Positions 41,739 to 49,364 of a DNA stretch of 64,000 nt are shown piece after piece. Within the stretch, counting starts at the first letter, position 1; each line of letters opens with the position of its first letter. The position numbers and the translations under genes are program-made. The DNA comes from a virus. The DNA is taken from positions 1 through 64,000 of the IMG/VR virus record IMGVR_UViG_3300035698_016128; one strand, given 5' to 3'. Under the pieces are notes generated by a model that was given only the letters and a program-made list of their open reading frames with translations, was not told the origin of the DNA and did not search any database.

Positions 41739-42173
41739 TTACGCATTCGCCACAGCTCCCGGCCATCCGCACAGCACAGGCACCAGTTCGCCAGCCGCAT
41801 CCGCGGTCTCCAGGGCGATACCAATGACACCATACATGGTCCCACCATCCGCAAGCGCCTTGGACTGGCACGAACCCGCCGTGGTACCGGAGGCATACAC
41901 GGCTTCACCACGGGTAATGCCGTTGGAATCGCTGATGACCTTCTTGATCGGGCCGAAGCACATCACCGTCACCTCTTCGGTGATAGCCGCGTCTGCGAGG
42001 GCGATACCGATAACGGGCGTGGTAGTGGAGGTGGTGTGCTTGAGGACCTGGGGCCATGCGGTGCCGAGCTCAACGACCATGTTCTTCGAAATCGCGGCCT
42101 CGGCGTTGAAAGAGTGGATGAACCCATCCATCTGGTCACCCTTCGTGTATTTGTTGCTGGTCTGATCCGCCAT
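41739..42173 (-). CDS. Capsid decoration protein (DUF2190-like)
   Basis: 144 residues: MADQTSNKYTKGDQMDGFIH at the start, then VIGIALADAAITEEVTVMCF and GEAVYASGTTAG with a final GVIGIALETADAAGELVPVL. The doubled IGIAL-A plus E-V/L-V-x-V pattern is characteristic of DUF2190/head stabilising proteins, which bind the outside of HK97-fold capsids. It lies between protease/scaffold and major capsid, as in Mu-like head modules. Confidence 0.8.
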   Translation of the reverse strand: MADQTSNKYTKGDQMDGFIHSFNAEAAISKNMVVELGTAWPQVLKHTTSTTTPVIGIALADAAITEEVTVMCFGPIKKVISDSNGITRGEAVYASGTTAGSCQSKALADGGTMYGVIGIALETADAAGELVPVLCGWPGAVANA

Positions 42174-42223
42174 TTTTTCTGTACCTCCTATTCCGTTTGA
42201 AATTCATTTAAGAACATTTGCCA

Positions 42224-42249
42224 GAGGGCCGGTGTTCCCGGTGGCCCTT
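42224..42249 (-). other. GC-rich hairpin directly after the protease/scaffold stop
   Basis: AGGGCC and GGCCCT pair around a 12-base GC-rich loop beginning at the stop codon. No T-run follows. It could slow transcription or protect mRNA between scaffold and decoration genes. Confidence 0.4.
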
Positions 42250-42922
42250 AGACGGTGAGCTTCCCATCGTTGGACAACTTGATCATTGCCTCGCCGTAGG
42301 AGAGCTTGTTCTCAGCCGCATACTTCTCGATGTCCTCAACGGTCATCGAACCGTCAGAGCCGGTCTTCTTCACGTGCTGGCTCGTCTTTTCTTCCAGATC
42401 GATACGGCTTTCCTTGGGAATGCTTTCCAGAACGCGGGTGAGAATGTCCTGGAGGGAAAGCTTCGTTTCCTTGGGTTCCTTACCCTCAACGGGCTCGGAC
42501 AGGGTCACGGTCACATGGCCTTCGGACGGCGCGGCAAGCATAACCTGCTTGACGGTCTTGGTCAGGGCGGGCCACATGCCCTTCTCTTCCAGTTCCTTCA
42601 CGAAGGAATCGACGTCCTGCTCATACAGCCGTCGGGTATCACCCTCACGGCCCTTCAGCAGGGCGGTCACGGAATCGGTCAGGGTCTTGATCTCGCCGGA
42701 GAGCTTGGTGTTTTCCTCCTGCAAATTTTTGACGGTTTCATCGCCGGTACTCTTGGAAGCCTCAAGCTCTTTCGCCTTCTCTTCGAGAGTGACGATCTGC
42801 GCCTGAATGGCATCGGCGAATTTCTTGGCCTCGGGGTCGACCTTCTTATCGTCCTTCGGCTCGGTCAGCGTGGTAAGCTGGCCCTTCAGTTTGTTGAGTT
42901 CCTCGAGGATTTGATTCAGCAT
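42248..42922 (-). CDS. Nested scaffold protein from an internal start
   Basis: An in-frame ATG (42922) at residue 371 of the protease gene, giving 224 residues beginning MLNQILEELNKLKGQLTTL, is preceded by AAAGGAGG eleven bases upstream. It begins just where the coiled-coil scaffold starts and after a Gly/Glu/Lys linker. Phages Mu (gpI/gpZ) and lambda (C/Nu3) make separate scaffold in this way. The ribosome site is seen; its use is inferred. Confidence 0.65.
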   Translation of the reverse strand: MLNQILEELNKLKGQLTTLTEPKDDKKVDPEAKKFADAIQAQIVTLEEKAKELEASKSTGDETVKNLQEENTKLSGEIKTLTDSVTALLKGREGDTRRLYEQDVDSFVKELEEKGMWPALTKTVKQVMLAAPSEGHVTVTLSEPVEGKEPKETKLSLQDILTRVLESIPKESRIDLEEKTSQHVKKTGSDGSMTVEDIEKYAAENKLSYGEAMIKLSNDGKLTV

Positions 42923-44032
42923 TTCGTTTTTGTCCTCCTTTCCAGAGTTGTCTTCCTTCCCGCCATCGGTCTGTTCCGGTGACAGAATGATTTCACCTTC
43001 TTCACTGAGAATGGCGGGTGCCATGCCCTTGATAAAAGGCCGGTTTGTGAGGCCACCACCGAGAATCGTCGGTCCGAACTTCTTCCCAGTGGCGCGATCA
43101 GTGTAGTTGTCCACATACTCAGTACTGAAATACATGAACTCCTTGCTTTGCAGGCTGTCAAAGCCCCGCTTGGTAAGTTCCACGGTCGCCCAAAGCCCGT
43201 CTTCCTTCTCGTAAAGCTTCTTCAGCCACGAGGCCGCACCCCAGTCCGGGCGGTGCTTGAAGTCATAGGCGATGTGATCCTGCGGAACTCCTTCTTCGAA
43301 ATTCTTGATAAAGGTCTCGAACGTCTTAGGCGTGAACTCCAGAGTTCCATATTCGGGATGCTTGAACTTCCCGATTTTGAGAACCTGAATTTCGAACACC
43401 TTGGTTTCATCTGAGAACTCGATCTCTTCAGTCAGCGCTACCACACTGTCAGAAATGGTAAAGCCGATCTGGCTAGGGACGTCGAACTTCCGAGTAAACT
43501 CCTCGATGCTCTCCGCCTTGCGGTTCTTCGAAAGGCACGCTTCAAACTTCGGCTTGATTCTCGCCAGAACGTTCCCCGGCGCTCTCTTGCCCATGCGTGC
43601 ACCATTCGCCAACCGCCATGCCGCCATGACACCGTCGCCGTTGATGGAACCATCTTGGCACCGATAAGGAAAGCGTTTTTCCTCAGGCCAGAAATAGTGA
43701 CTGTCCGGAAGCTCGGCACGCTTCGAAGGCGGTGTCCAAACCGAAACCAGCGCCCCACCGTCATCCGACATCGACATGAGTTCGGCAAGCTCATGCTCAT
43801 CGTCATCGGTCATCGCTTCCATGTCCTCGATCGAAAGCGCCATGAACAGGCCGTCCATGACTTCCAACTTCCGTTTGAGGTCTTCGTCTTCCAGCTTCCC
43901 GCGCTTATCGGCTTCGACGAGGGGCATGCCATGCTTCTTCATGAAACTTTCCGTGCAAATGGCATAAGCAGAACCTTCGCTCTTCCCCTCCGCCTTCAAC
44001 GCAGTGACGCTTTCTTTCCATTCCGTCAGCAT
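42248..44032 (-). CDS. Prohead protease fused to scaffold (Mu gpI-like)
   Basis: 594 residues. Residues 1-150 hold two small helical modules (EWKESVTALKAEGKSEGSAY and GDGVMAAWRLANGARMG, ARIKPKFEAC) often found in phage protease genes. Residues about 195-350 match the Mu I protease family: FTPKTFETFIKNFEEGVPQD, IAYDFKHRPDWGAASWLKKL, FMYFSTEYVDNYTD, GGGLTNRPFIKG. From 371 on the protein is a charged coiled coil typical of scaffolds, cut away after capsid assembly. A separate start for the scaffold part is described at 42248-42922. Confidence 0.85.
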   Translation of the reverse strand: MLTEWKESVTALKAEGKSEGSAYAICTESFMKKHGMPLVEADKRGKLEDEDLKRKLEVMDGLFMALSIEDMEAMTDDDEHELAELMSMSDDGGALVSVWTPPSKRAELPDSHYFWPEEKRFPYRCQDGSINGDGVMAAWRLANGARMGKRAPGNVLARIKPKFEACLSKNRKAESIEEFTRKFDVPSQIGFTISDSVVALTEEIEFSDETKVFEIQVLKIGKFKHPEYGTLEFTPKTFETFIKNFEEGVPQDHIAYDFKHRPDWGAASWLKKLYEKEDGLWATVELTKRGFDSLQSKEFMYFSTEYVDNYTDRATGKKFGPTILGGGLTNRPFIKGMAPAILSEEGEIILSPEQTDGGKEDNSGKEDKNEMLNQILEELNKLKGQLTTLTEPKDDKKVDPEAKKFADAIQAQIVTLEEKAKELEASKSTGDETVKNLQEENTKLSGEIKTLTDSVTALLKGREGDTRRLYEQDVDSFVKELEEKGMWPALTKTVKQVMLAAPSEGHVTVTLSEPVEGKEPKETKLSLQDILTRVLESIPKESRIDLEEKTSQHVKKTGSDGSMTVEDIEKYAAENKLSYGEAMIKLSNDGKLTV

Positions 44033-44059
44033 TTTTTACCTCCTTTGATTCTGGACACT

Positions 44060-44090
44060 TTTATATCCTAACGACTAATGGATATCACAA
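44060..44090 (-). promoter_or_regulatory. Possible promoter before the protease gene
   Basis: Leftward: TTGTGA (44090-44085) and TATAAA (44065-44060), 19 bases apart, in a 60-base gap ahead of the head module. The spacing is long and the -35 is weak. It would give head genes their own start. Confidence 0.28.
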
Positions 44091-44092
44091 CC

Positions 44093-44530
44093 CTATCCAG
44101 TTGTCAATAGGTTTTTAAAAGGGTCCACGAAAAAAGTTCCCCGTATGAGGCGTACTTTTACGTAAGCATTGTGAGCAATCGCATCAGAAATACTACGCAC
44201 CCTACTACCGCCACCGCTTGCTCCCATTGACTGCCACTTGTTCAAACATACCTCAACGTGCGTTGCCCTTCTGGCTTCGTTAAGCCCGAACACAAGACAA
44301 CCAGCATACGGCACCGGCACCGTCTCAGCATAGAACATGCGCATAATTGCATCAGCAGTAAGGTCGATCTTCCGTGAGACAAGCCCCACTGACTTCAGCC
44401 CCTCAAGCACATAGCCGCTGCAATCAAAAGAAGATGGATCATCGCCACCCCATGTGTAGAATGTGCCTATGAAGTGTCTGAGGTATGAAATAAACTCTCC
44501 CCTCAACTCTTCCACATCAAGAAGTGTCAT
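44093..44530 (-). CDS. NlpC/P60-like peptidoglycan hydrolase
   Basis: 145 residues with the catalytic layout of NlpC/P60 cysteine peptidases: YTWGGDDPSSFDCSGYV (nucleophile C37), ATHVEVCL (H91) and H120/N121 as third residue. These enzymes cut peptide bridges of the cell wall. It has no signal peptide, so it would need a holin or delivery by the tail. It is next to a membrane coiled-coil gene and may be the phage endolysin, or a virion-associated hydrolase. Confidence 0.85.
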   Translation of the reverse strand: MTLLDVEELRGEFISYLRHFIGTFYTWGGDDPSSFDCSGYVLEGLKSVGLVSRKIDLTADAIMRMFYAETVPVPYAGCLVFGLNEARRATHVEVCLNKWQSMGASGGGSRVRSISDAIAHNAYVKVRLIRGTFFVDPFKNLLTTG

Positions 44531-44542
44531 GCCAGTATCTCC

Positions 44543-44917
44543 TTAAAATTCGCTATCATCTTGGTCTGACAATAGCGGTAGTCTGCGGGCCGTTGCTATC
44601 TGGTCTAGACGTTTCCGGACATAAGTTATATCCTTGGTTATCTGTAACATCTGTGGCCCCATGACATCCTTCCTCACAAAGACCTCATGGCTCAATTTCT
44701 TATGAGATTCCAAATCTGTCTTCACAGTATTGAGCTCCTTTTCAAACCTAACACAGTCCTCCCTTGATGTGACCGCGATCTCTGCCTTGAGAGCCTCGCT
44801 CTGTGTAAGGCAATACTTTGGCTTAATTACAAACCTGTTTGCTAAGAGCGTTAATACTCCAACCACAAACCCGCTAAGCGATGCCACAATCAGGGGGTGC
44901 GCCCAGTCCCAAGCCAT
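44543..44917 (-). CDS. Membrane-anchored coiled-coil protein, possible spanin-like subunit
   Basis: 124 residues from ATG 44917, chosen because AGGGAGA precedes it by five bases. One membrane helix near the N-terminus (PLIVASLSGFVVGVLTLLA) is followed by a long charged helix (RFEKELNTVKTDLESHKKL, LQITKDITYVRKRLDQI). An N-terminal anchor with a coiled coil is the layout of inner-membrane spanins (Rz), and the hydrolase lies 12 bases downstream; both favour a lysis role. No outer-membrane partner is beside it; the lipoprotein at 5260-5634 might serve. Confidence 0.6.
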   Translation of the reverse strand: MAWDWAHPLIVASLSGFVVGVLTLLANRFVIKPKYCLTQSEALKAEIAVTSREDCVRFEKELNTVKTDLESHKKLSHEVFVRKDVMGPQMLQITKDITYVRKRLDQIATARRLPLLSDQDDSEF

Positions 44918-44948
44918 TGAAATCTCCCTATATGAAAAAAAAACAGAT

Positions 44949-46274
44949 TTATTCTTTCTTGGTTCTCTCATCGTCTCGCGCCCAAACTGAGTGCGAACCA
45001 CGATACCCTGTTTTATCGTAACGCCACGCCTCAACAGATTTCATTGGCTCACCTATAAGCCCTTTTCTGAAATGCCAAGCATCGACATTACATAGACACG
45101 GATTCCTCCTTATTAAAACGCCATTGGTTGGCACAACACCTTCGTACATTTTTTCCCACCGCTGGTGTTTGTGGCCTACCTGTATTTCCCGATACGTGCT
45201 CTGGCTCCAGACCTCACGTGCCTCTGTGCTGAATGTGATTGCAAGCTGGTTCGGGTTCTTCTCAGCCCCATGGTCAAAGCCGAGCAGGGTGCCGCCATAC
45301 ATGCGGAACTTGCGTGGCATCATGCGAAGGTCGGACGTAACCCTAGGGTCTAGATGAAACCGTTGTTCCAAAGCGGCGATGAGCGAGAAAGAACTCGTTA
45401 TGTCATGATTCCCAGGGATGTATATGAGTTCGATATCATTACAAATCTCCAGCGCTCTCTCCACCATGTAAACAAGACATTTCAGAGCCGCCGTATAAAC
45501 CTTGGCGTAGCGAGTATCAACGTCAAGAAAGTGTTCACCCATGGCGGTCGTCATGCGGACAGAATCAAAATGCATGAAGTCATTACCGATAGGCATGAGC
45601 AGTTTCGTGATGGGATACAGGCGTAACTCTTCAATCATGTCATCAACGGAATTCTTGACGCGGTTGTATGCGATGTTCAAATCATAGTCAGCGCCGACCT
45701 CAGCATTCCACGCATACATTCCAATATGCGCATCCCAAAGCCCCCACGCCACCATATAGCCGTCTTTTTCAAGTTTAGGCACCTTGGTAAGCTTCGGCTT
45801 CGGCATGGGCCTAACGTGGTCCCTGACGAAACCAAGTATTGCGTGCTCCATCTCTTCCGTCATAATCCTCTTGAAGGAACACTTGCTCTGTATAAGCTGT
45901 ACCTTCTGATGACCTTCGCCATCCTTCAGCTTGTAAAAACCCTGCCACGTATTCGGTTTGTAGTACTGAGGAATCCATCTCTTCGGGTCAAGCTTGCAGA
46001 GATCCATCAGCTCTTCAACTGTTGCGGGCCTATCAAGCTTGAGAAGCTCGACGGTGCCGTCAATCTCCGTCCTGTCAATCACCCTTCCTACTCCGCGGTC
46101 AAGGGGCGGCTCGCCTTTAATACCGCCAGTGGGTTGATACTTCTGAATGTACCTTTGGGCCGTTGCAGAACCAATACCAAAGTGCCGTGCAATCTCCCGC
46201 ACAGAAGCTCCGTCGTTTCGCATCTCCACGATTCGCACAATCTGTTCGTCTGGCAGTTTTGGTTTAGGCGGCAT
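44949..46274 (-). CDS. Helix-turn-helix/metallophosphoesterase fusion
   Basis: 441 residues. Residues 1-50 form a DNA-binding helix-turn-helix of the resolvase/transposase type (EQIVRIVEMRNDGASVREIA, FGIGSATAQRYI). Residues about 170-400 are a calcineurin-like phosphoesterase: WDAHIG (D181, H183), GNDFMH (N231, H235), PGNHD (288-291) and GHKH (367-370), the full metal-binding set. SbcD/Mre11-like nucleases and phosphatases share this fold. A DNA-binding end suggests a nuclease or regulator that acts on DNA. It is preceded by a 7-bp palindrome at 46308-46333. Confidence 0.82.
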   Translation of the reverse strand: MPPKPKLPDEQIVRIVEMRNDGASVREIARHFGIGSATAQRYIQKYQPTGGIKGEPPLDRGVGRVIDRTEIDGTVELLKLDRPATVEELMDLCKLDPKRWIPQYYKPNTWQGFYKLKDGEGHQKVQLIQSKCSFKRIMTEEMEHAILGFVRDHVRPMPKPKLTKVPKLEKDGYMVAWGLWDAHIGMYAWNAEVGADYDLNIAYNRVKNSVDDMIEELRLYPITKLLMPIGNDFMHFDSVRMTTAMGEHFLDVDTRYAKVYTAALKCLVYMVERALEICNDIELIYIPGNHDITSSFSLIAALEQRFHLDPRVTSDLRMMPRKFRMYGGTLLGFDHGAEKNPNQLAITFSTEAREVWSQSTYREIQVGHKHQRWEKMYEGVVPTNGVLIRRNPCLCNVDAWHFRKGLIGEPMKSVEAWRYDKTGYRGSHSVWARDDERTKKE

Positions 46275-46307
46275 TTAAATCCCCTTCCACATTAAGATTA
46301 ACTCTTT

Positions 46308-46333
46308 AGGTAGAATACGTACAAGATCTACCT
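46308..46333. promoter_or_regulatory. Palindrome upstream of the HTH/phosphoesterase gene
   Basis: AGGTAGA and TCTACCT are perfect inverted 7-mers separated by 12 bases, 34 bases before the start of the HTH-containing gene. The distance between half-site centres is about 19 bases, near two helical turns, as in operators. It could equally be an RNA hairpin. Confidence 0.4.
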
Positions 46334-46347
46334 CACGCTACTGTCTA

Positions 46348-46749
46348 TCAATAAAGGCCAAAAATGAAAATCAAAAGCTCCTCAATGGCATCGAGAATTT
46401 CAGTATAATCACCGCCACCCCCGGTACCAGTAAAGAAGTCATCAGCAACGACCACATAACTTTCGCTTTTGCCCCAAAGAAAATACGTGACGTTCGTTAC
46501 TGATACAAGCCACGTGCCTAATGTGTCTGGTGTATATGTAACCTCATAATACCCTGAATCTACAAATTTCTCAATGATCCCGAAATTAATATCCGCAAGA
46601 CTAGTTGAGTCAGTACGCTCGACACCATTCGAATCATAAATGGCAACAACGAAATCACCCTGAGACAACCCGCCAACTAGCGCCCCAGTATCAGGATGAT
46701 TCACACTGAATTCATCTGAACATGTCTGATCAATTAAGGTGTAATTCAT
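46348..46749 (-). CDS. Putative fibre accessory protein
   Basis: 133 residues. The N-terminal 95 form an Ig-like beta domain (EFSVNHPDTGALVGGLSQGD, VDSGYYEVTYTPDTLGTW) of the sort seen in phage fibre-associated and invasin-like proteins; a Gly-rich linker leads to a hydrophobic end helix (ILDAIEELLIFIFGLY). It lies just after the 536-residue fibre-like gene. Function not established. Confidence 0.6.
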   Translation of the reverse strand: MNYTLIDQTCSDEFSVNHPDTGALVGGLSQGDFVVAIYDSNGVERTDSTSLADINFGIIEKFVDSGYYEVTYTPDTLGTWLVSVTNVTYFLWGKSESYVVVADDFFTGTGGGGDYTEILDAIEELLIFIFGLY

Positions 46750-46809
46750 TTTGCCACTCTCTTAACTGTCTTTCTCAAACATACAGGTTAAACAACTCCG
46801 CATCAAACC

Positions 46810-48420
46810 TTATTCATAGATAATAGTTGCATTTGAGTTCTGAACAGTTATCGCCAAGGTCAGCCCGTTACTAAAAGGTAAATTTTGGAAATCCAAAGAC
46901 TGCGGCTCTACTTTCTTTTCCAAAGTGCCGGATGACCAAATCTTTGTACCGCTTGCCGCCGTGTTGTCATAGAGAGTGATGATACTACCAGCCACTATCC
47001 CGCCTAATATCATCCCCCTTAAAATACCGGCCCCATTCTTCAACACCAACTCGGCAATGTCTCCTTCCTGGTATTTATACTTCGGAGTGGTCTCCAAATC
47101 ACCAAATCTGAATACCGAAGCCGCAAGTATCTCAAATTGATTATCAACAGCCGAAGTGGTATTTATGTTCTCCATTTTAATCGGTAATGAGTTTGTTGCC
47201 ACCAACGATTCAGTTGTAGATGATATTTTATGAAGTAGCTTTCCATTGACAAAGAACATCACTGCCCTTTCCCAATACCAGATTGTAAAATCTCCCATGG
47301 CAGTGGACATAGGCAGGGCTGATCCGTAATCACCGTTGAAGCTTCCAGAAGCAACGATGTTATCTACGGTAGCCTTCCTTGAGCCTACACCGAAGGTAGC
47401 TCCGCCTACTTGGAAGAAAAAACCATTGTCGTCATCATAAGCACCCATTCTTCGGATATTACCATCAACAGGAGCCGTGACCAATCGCCCAGTAAACTTC
47501 ATCTCGTTGGCGGTTCCAGCCACGTGCCTCGACCTATCTACTGTCTCATATGAGGCAGTACTATCTGTCGCAGCGCTTGTAGACAAAGTTATCTCACCAT
47601 TCTGTGTAACTGCTCCGCCACCCTCTGATGTCTCCCCCCAAAAGTTTGTGTCCTTGACTGTTCCACTGAAACTCGTTCCCAATGTTCTTACTGGATTCAC
47701 CACCTTCAGTTTCCCAAAAGGAGTTACCTTCGCCCTGATGCTACTTATGGGGTCATAAAGAGCAGAAGACGTTTTGGCTCTACCATCTTCTGTCAATTCA
47801 CTTGCCATTGGCACAGCAATCGGGCAAAGAACTCCCTGGAGTCTGAAATATGTAGTAGCCGATGGCCCTGCGTTGGTTACCCGTATTCTCCAGTAAGACT
47901 GCGTCGCCTGAATTGTTTCGCCCCTGCCACCCTTTGTAGCGATGTAATCAAACTCATAAGAGATATCCCAATTGGTAGCATCAGGACTTTGTTCGATATA
48001 AATTATACAGTTCTGATCTGTCTTAAGGCTCCATTGCAAGCCAACTACCCCAAGGGTTGACGAAGCCACGCCGGTAAAGGTCTCCGCACTATCAAGATTA
48101 ACGACACTCGAATTATTAGTATCCGCATAGACAGATTGAACAGCGGAAACACCAAGGTGATACCCACCATCTGCATCAAAGTGTGAATCAATAATGTTTC
48201 CATTCGAATCAACCAGACTGGTCTCCGTTACCCCTCCGCCGGTACCAACTAAGTTCACCGACATAGGGTTTTCTGAATCTATGAAGTTTCCGTTCTCATC
48301 GACTAGACTGGTCTCCGTTACCCCTCCGCCGGTACCAACTAAGTTCACCGACATAGGGTTTTCTGAATCTATGAAGTTTCCGTTCTCATCGACTAGCCGT
48401 ACCAACTTAGGATATGCCAT
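46810..48420 (-). CDS. Fibre-like protein with N-terminal repeats
   Basis: 536 residues. It opens with two exact copies of a 30-residue repeat (VDENGNFIDSENPMSVNL core) and a partial third (VDSNGNIIDS). Residues about 85-220 form a beta domain (ATTYFRLQGVLCPIAVP). About 255-430 looks like a lectin or laminin-G type sandwich (GTANEMKFTGRLVTAPVDGN, FTIWYWERAVMFFVNGKLLH), a fold that often binds sugars. The end is a small beta domain. Probably a tail or head fibre contacting host glycans. Confidence 0.65.
   Translation of the reverse strand: MAYPKLVRLVDENGNFIDSENPMSVNLVGTGGGVTETSLVDENGNFIDSENPMSVNLVGTGGGVTETSLVDSNGNIIDSHFDADGGYHLGVSAVQSVYADTNNSSVVNLDSAETFTGVASSTLGVVGLQWSLKTDQNCIIYIEQSPDATNWDISYEFDYIATKGGRGETIQATQSYWRIRVTNAGPSATTYFRLQGVLCPIAVPMASELTEDGRAKTSSALYDPISSIRAKVTPFGKLKVVNPVRTLGTSFSGTVKDTNFWGETSEGGGAVTQNGEITLSTSAATDSTASYETVDRSRHVAGTANEMKFTGRLVTAPVDGNIRRMGAYDDDNGFFFQVGGATFGVGSRKATVDNIVASGSFNGDYGSALPMSTAMGDFTIWYWERAVMFFVNGKLLHKISSTTESLVATNSLPIKMENINTTSAVDNQFEILAASVFRFGDLETTPKYKYQEGDIAELVLKNGAGILRGMILGGIVAGSIITLYDNTAASGTKIWSSGTLEKKVEPQSLDFQNLPFSNGLTLAITVQNSNATIIYE
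48215..48394 (-). repeat. Exact 90-bp tandem repeat in the fibre gene
   Basis: Two adjacent 90-base copies (48215-48304 and 48305-48394) are identical base for base, encoding two 30-residue units. Lack of any silent change points to recent duplication or ongoing conversion; the copy number may vary between phages. Confidence 0.95.
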
Positions 48421-48479
48421 TATATGTTTCCTCCCTCTAATGTTTGCGAATGATGATCAGCCCTCATGAACACCCCTAA

Positions 48480-48938
48480 TTAGTCGTACACCAAAAGCCC
48501 CAACTCCAAGTATACCGTTCCAGTTGCATTAACAGAGTCGTTATTGAGAATGTACAGATACAGCTTGTTGTCCTGGATGGTATCGAGATTACGGGCCAGC
48601 AGGAAACCAAAATCGCTATCTATTTCCTGCAAGTTGACATTGACGAGCGTAACAAGCTCGCCTATCGAATTGACCTTGGTGATGTCGTCCACGTTGAGGA
48701 TGGCGATATCGAAATCAGTGGAGTCACATTCGACATTCAAACTGCAAATTCTCACGACCGCTGCATCGCCAGCCAAATCGCCATCAGCATCCGATTGCAT
48801 ACCCGGGATTGGCAATGCAATAAGTTCCGTGCATGCCACGCCAGCGCCTACGCCTGTGGAATCCGAATACATGACCATGGTTGCTCTCGGGTAGTTCTTA
48901 CCTGCTATGACGTTGATTACGGTTGCGGTAACAGACAT
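48480..48938 (-). CDS. Putative virion protein
   Basis: 152 residues, not recognised. Beta-rich throughout (ATVINVIAGKNYPRATMVMY, DFDIAILNVDDIT, KLYLYILNNDSVNATGTVYL). Composition suggests a small head or fibre decoration protein. It sits between the two fibre genes with good ribosome sites. Confidence 0.6.
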   Translation of the reverse strand: MSVTATVINVIAGKNYPRATMVMYSDSTGVGAGVACTELIALPIPGMQSDADGDLAGDAAVVRICSLNVECDSTDFDIAILNVDDITKVNSIGELVTLVNVNLQEIDSDFGFLLARNLDTIQDNKLYLYILNNDSVNATGTVYLELGLLVYD

Positions 48939-49008
48939 GGTTGATTCTCCTTTGAGTTAATGAAATTCCAATATAAACAACTTCAGCCTATTTAATTATC
49001 TACGCCCC

Positions 49009-49347
49009 TTATTGAGTAATCTCTGGGATATCCGCCAACCTGTCGTTCTTTTCCTGAATAACGATATCCACTCTATCCTGCGCAGTTAATCCTCCTTCTC
49101 GATACACATTTAGCAATTCCCGAATCAACTCCAAATCATGCAAAGATAAATTATTCTTTAGCTGTTGAACCCGTGTAATATCTGCGATAAGCAGATCACG
49201 TTTAGCGATTAAATCAGCCTTAGTCATTACAGTTGAAGATGACCACATCGTATAGGTCAACCCATCAACGCTTGGCTGATAATACATTCCCGCAAAACAC
49301 GGAGACACAAACGATAAAACTAACAAAATCGAAAATAAAGTTCTCAT
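49009..49347 (-). CDS. Small secreted protein with signal peptide
   Basis: 112 residues. A Sec signal peptide is clear: MRTLFSILLVLSFVSPCFAG, cleavage likely after the Ala at position 19. The mature part has a short YY-containing segment and a helix (KADLIAKRDLLIADITRVQQ). It follows the giant fibre, which also has a signal peptide, and may be exported with it, for example as a fibre chaperone. Function unknown. Confidence 0.68.
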   Translation of the reverse strand: MRTLFSILLVLSFVSPCFAGMYYQPSVDGLTYTMWSSSTVMTKADLIAKRDLLIADITRVQQLKNNLSLHDLELIRELLNVYREGGLTAQDRVDIVIQEKNDRLADIPEITQ

Positions 49348-49364
49348 CTTAACTTCTCCTTATT

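Noticed and set aside
41057-42982. Long + strand open frames opposite the capsid and scaffold genes
   Set aside because: Antisense mirrors of the capsid, decoration and scaffold genes with low-complexity content.
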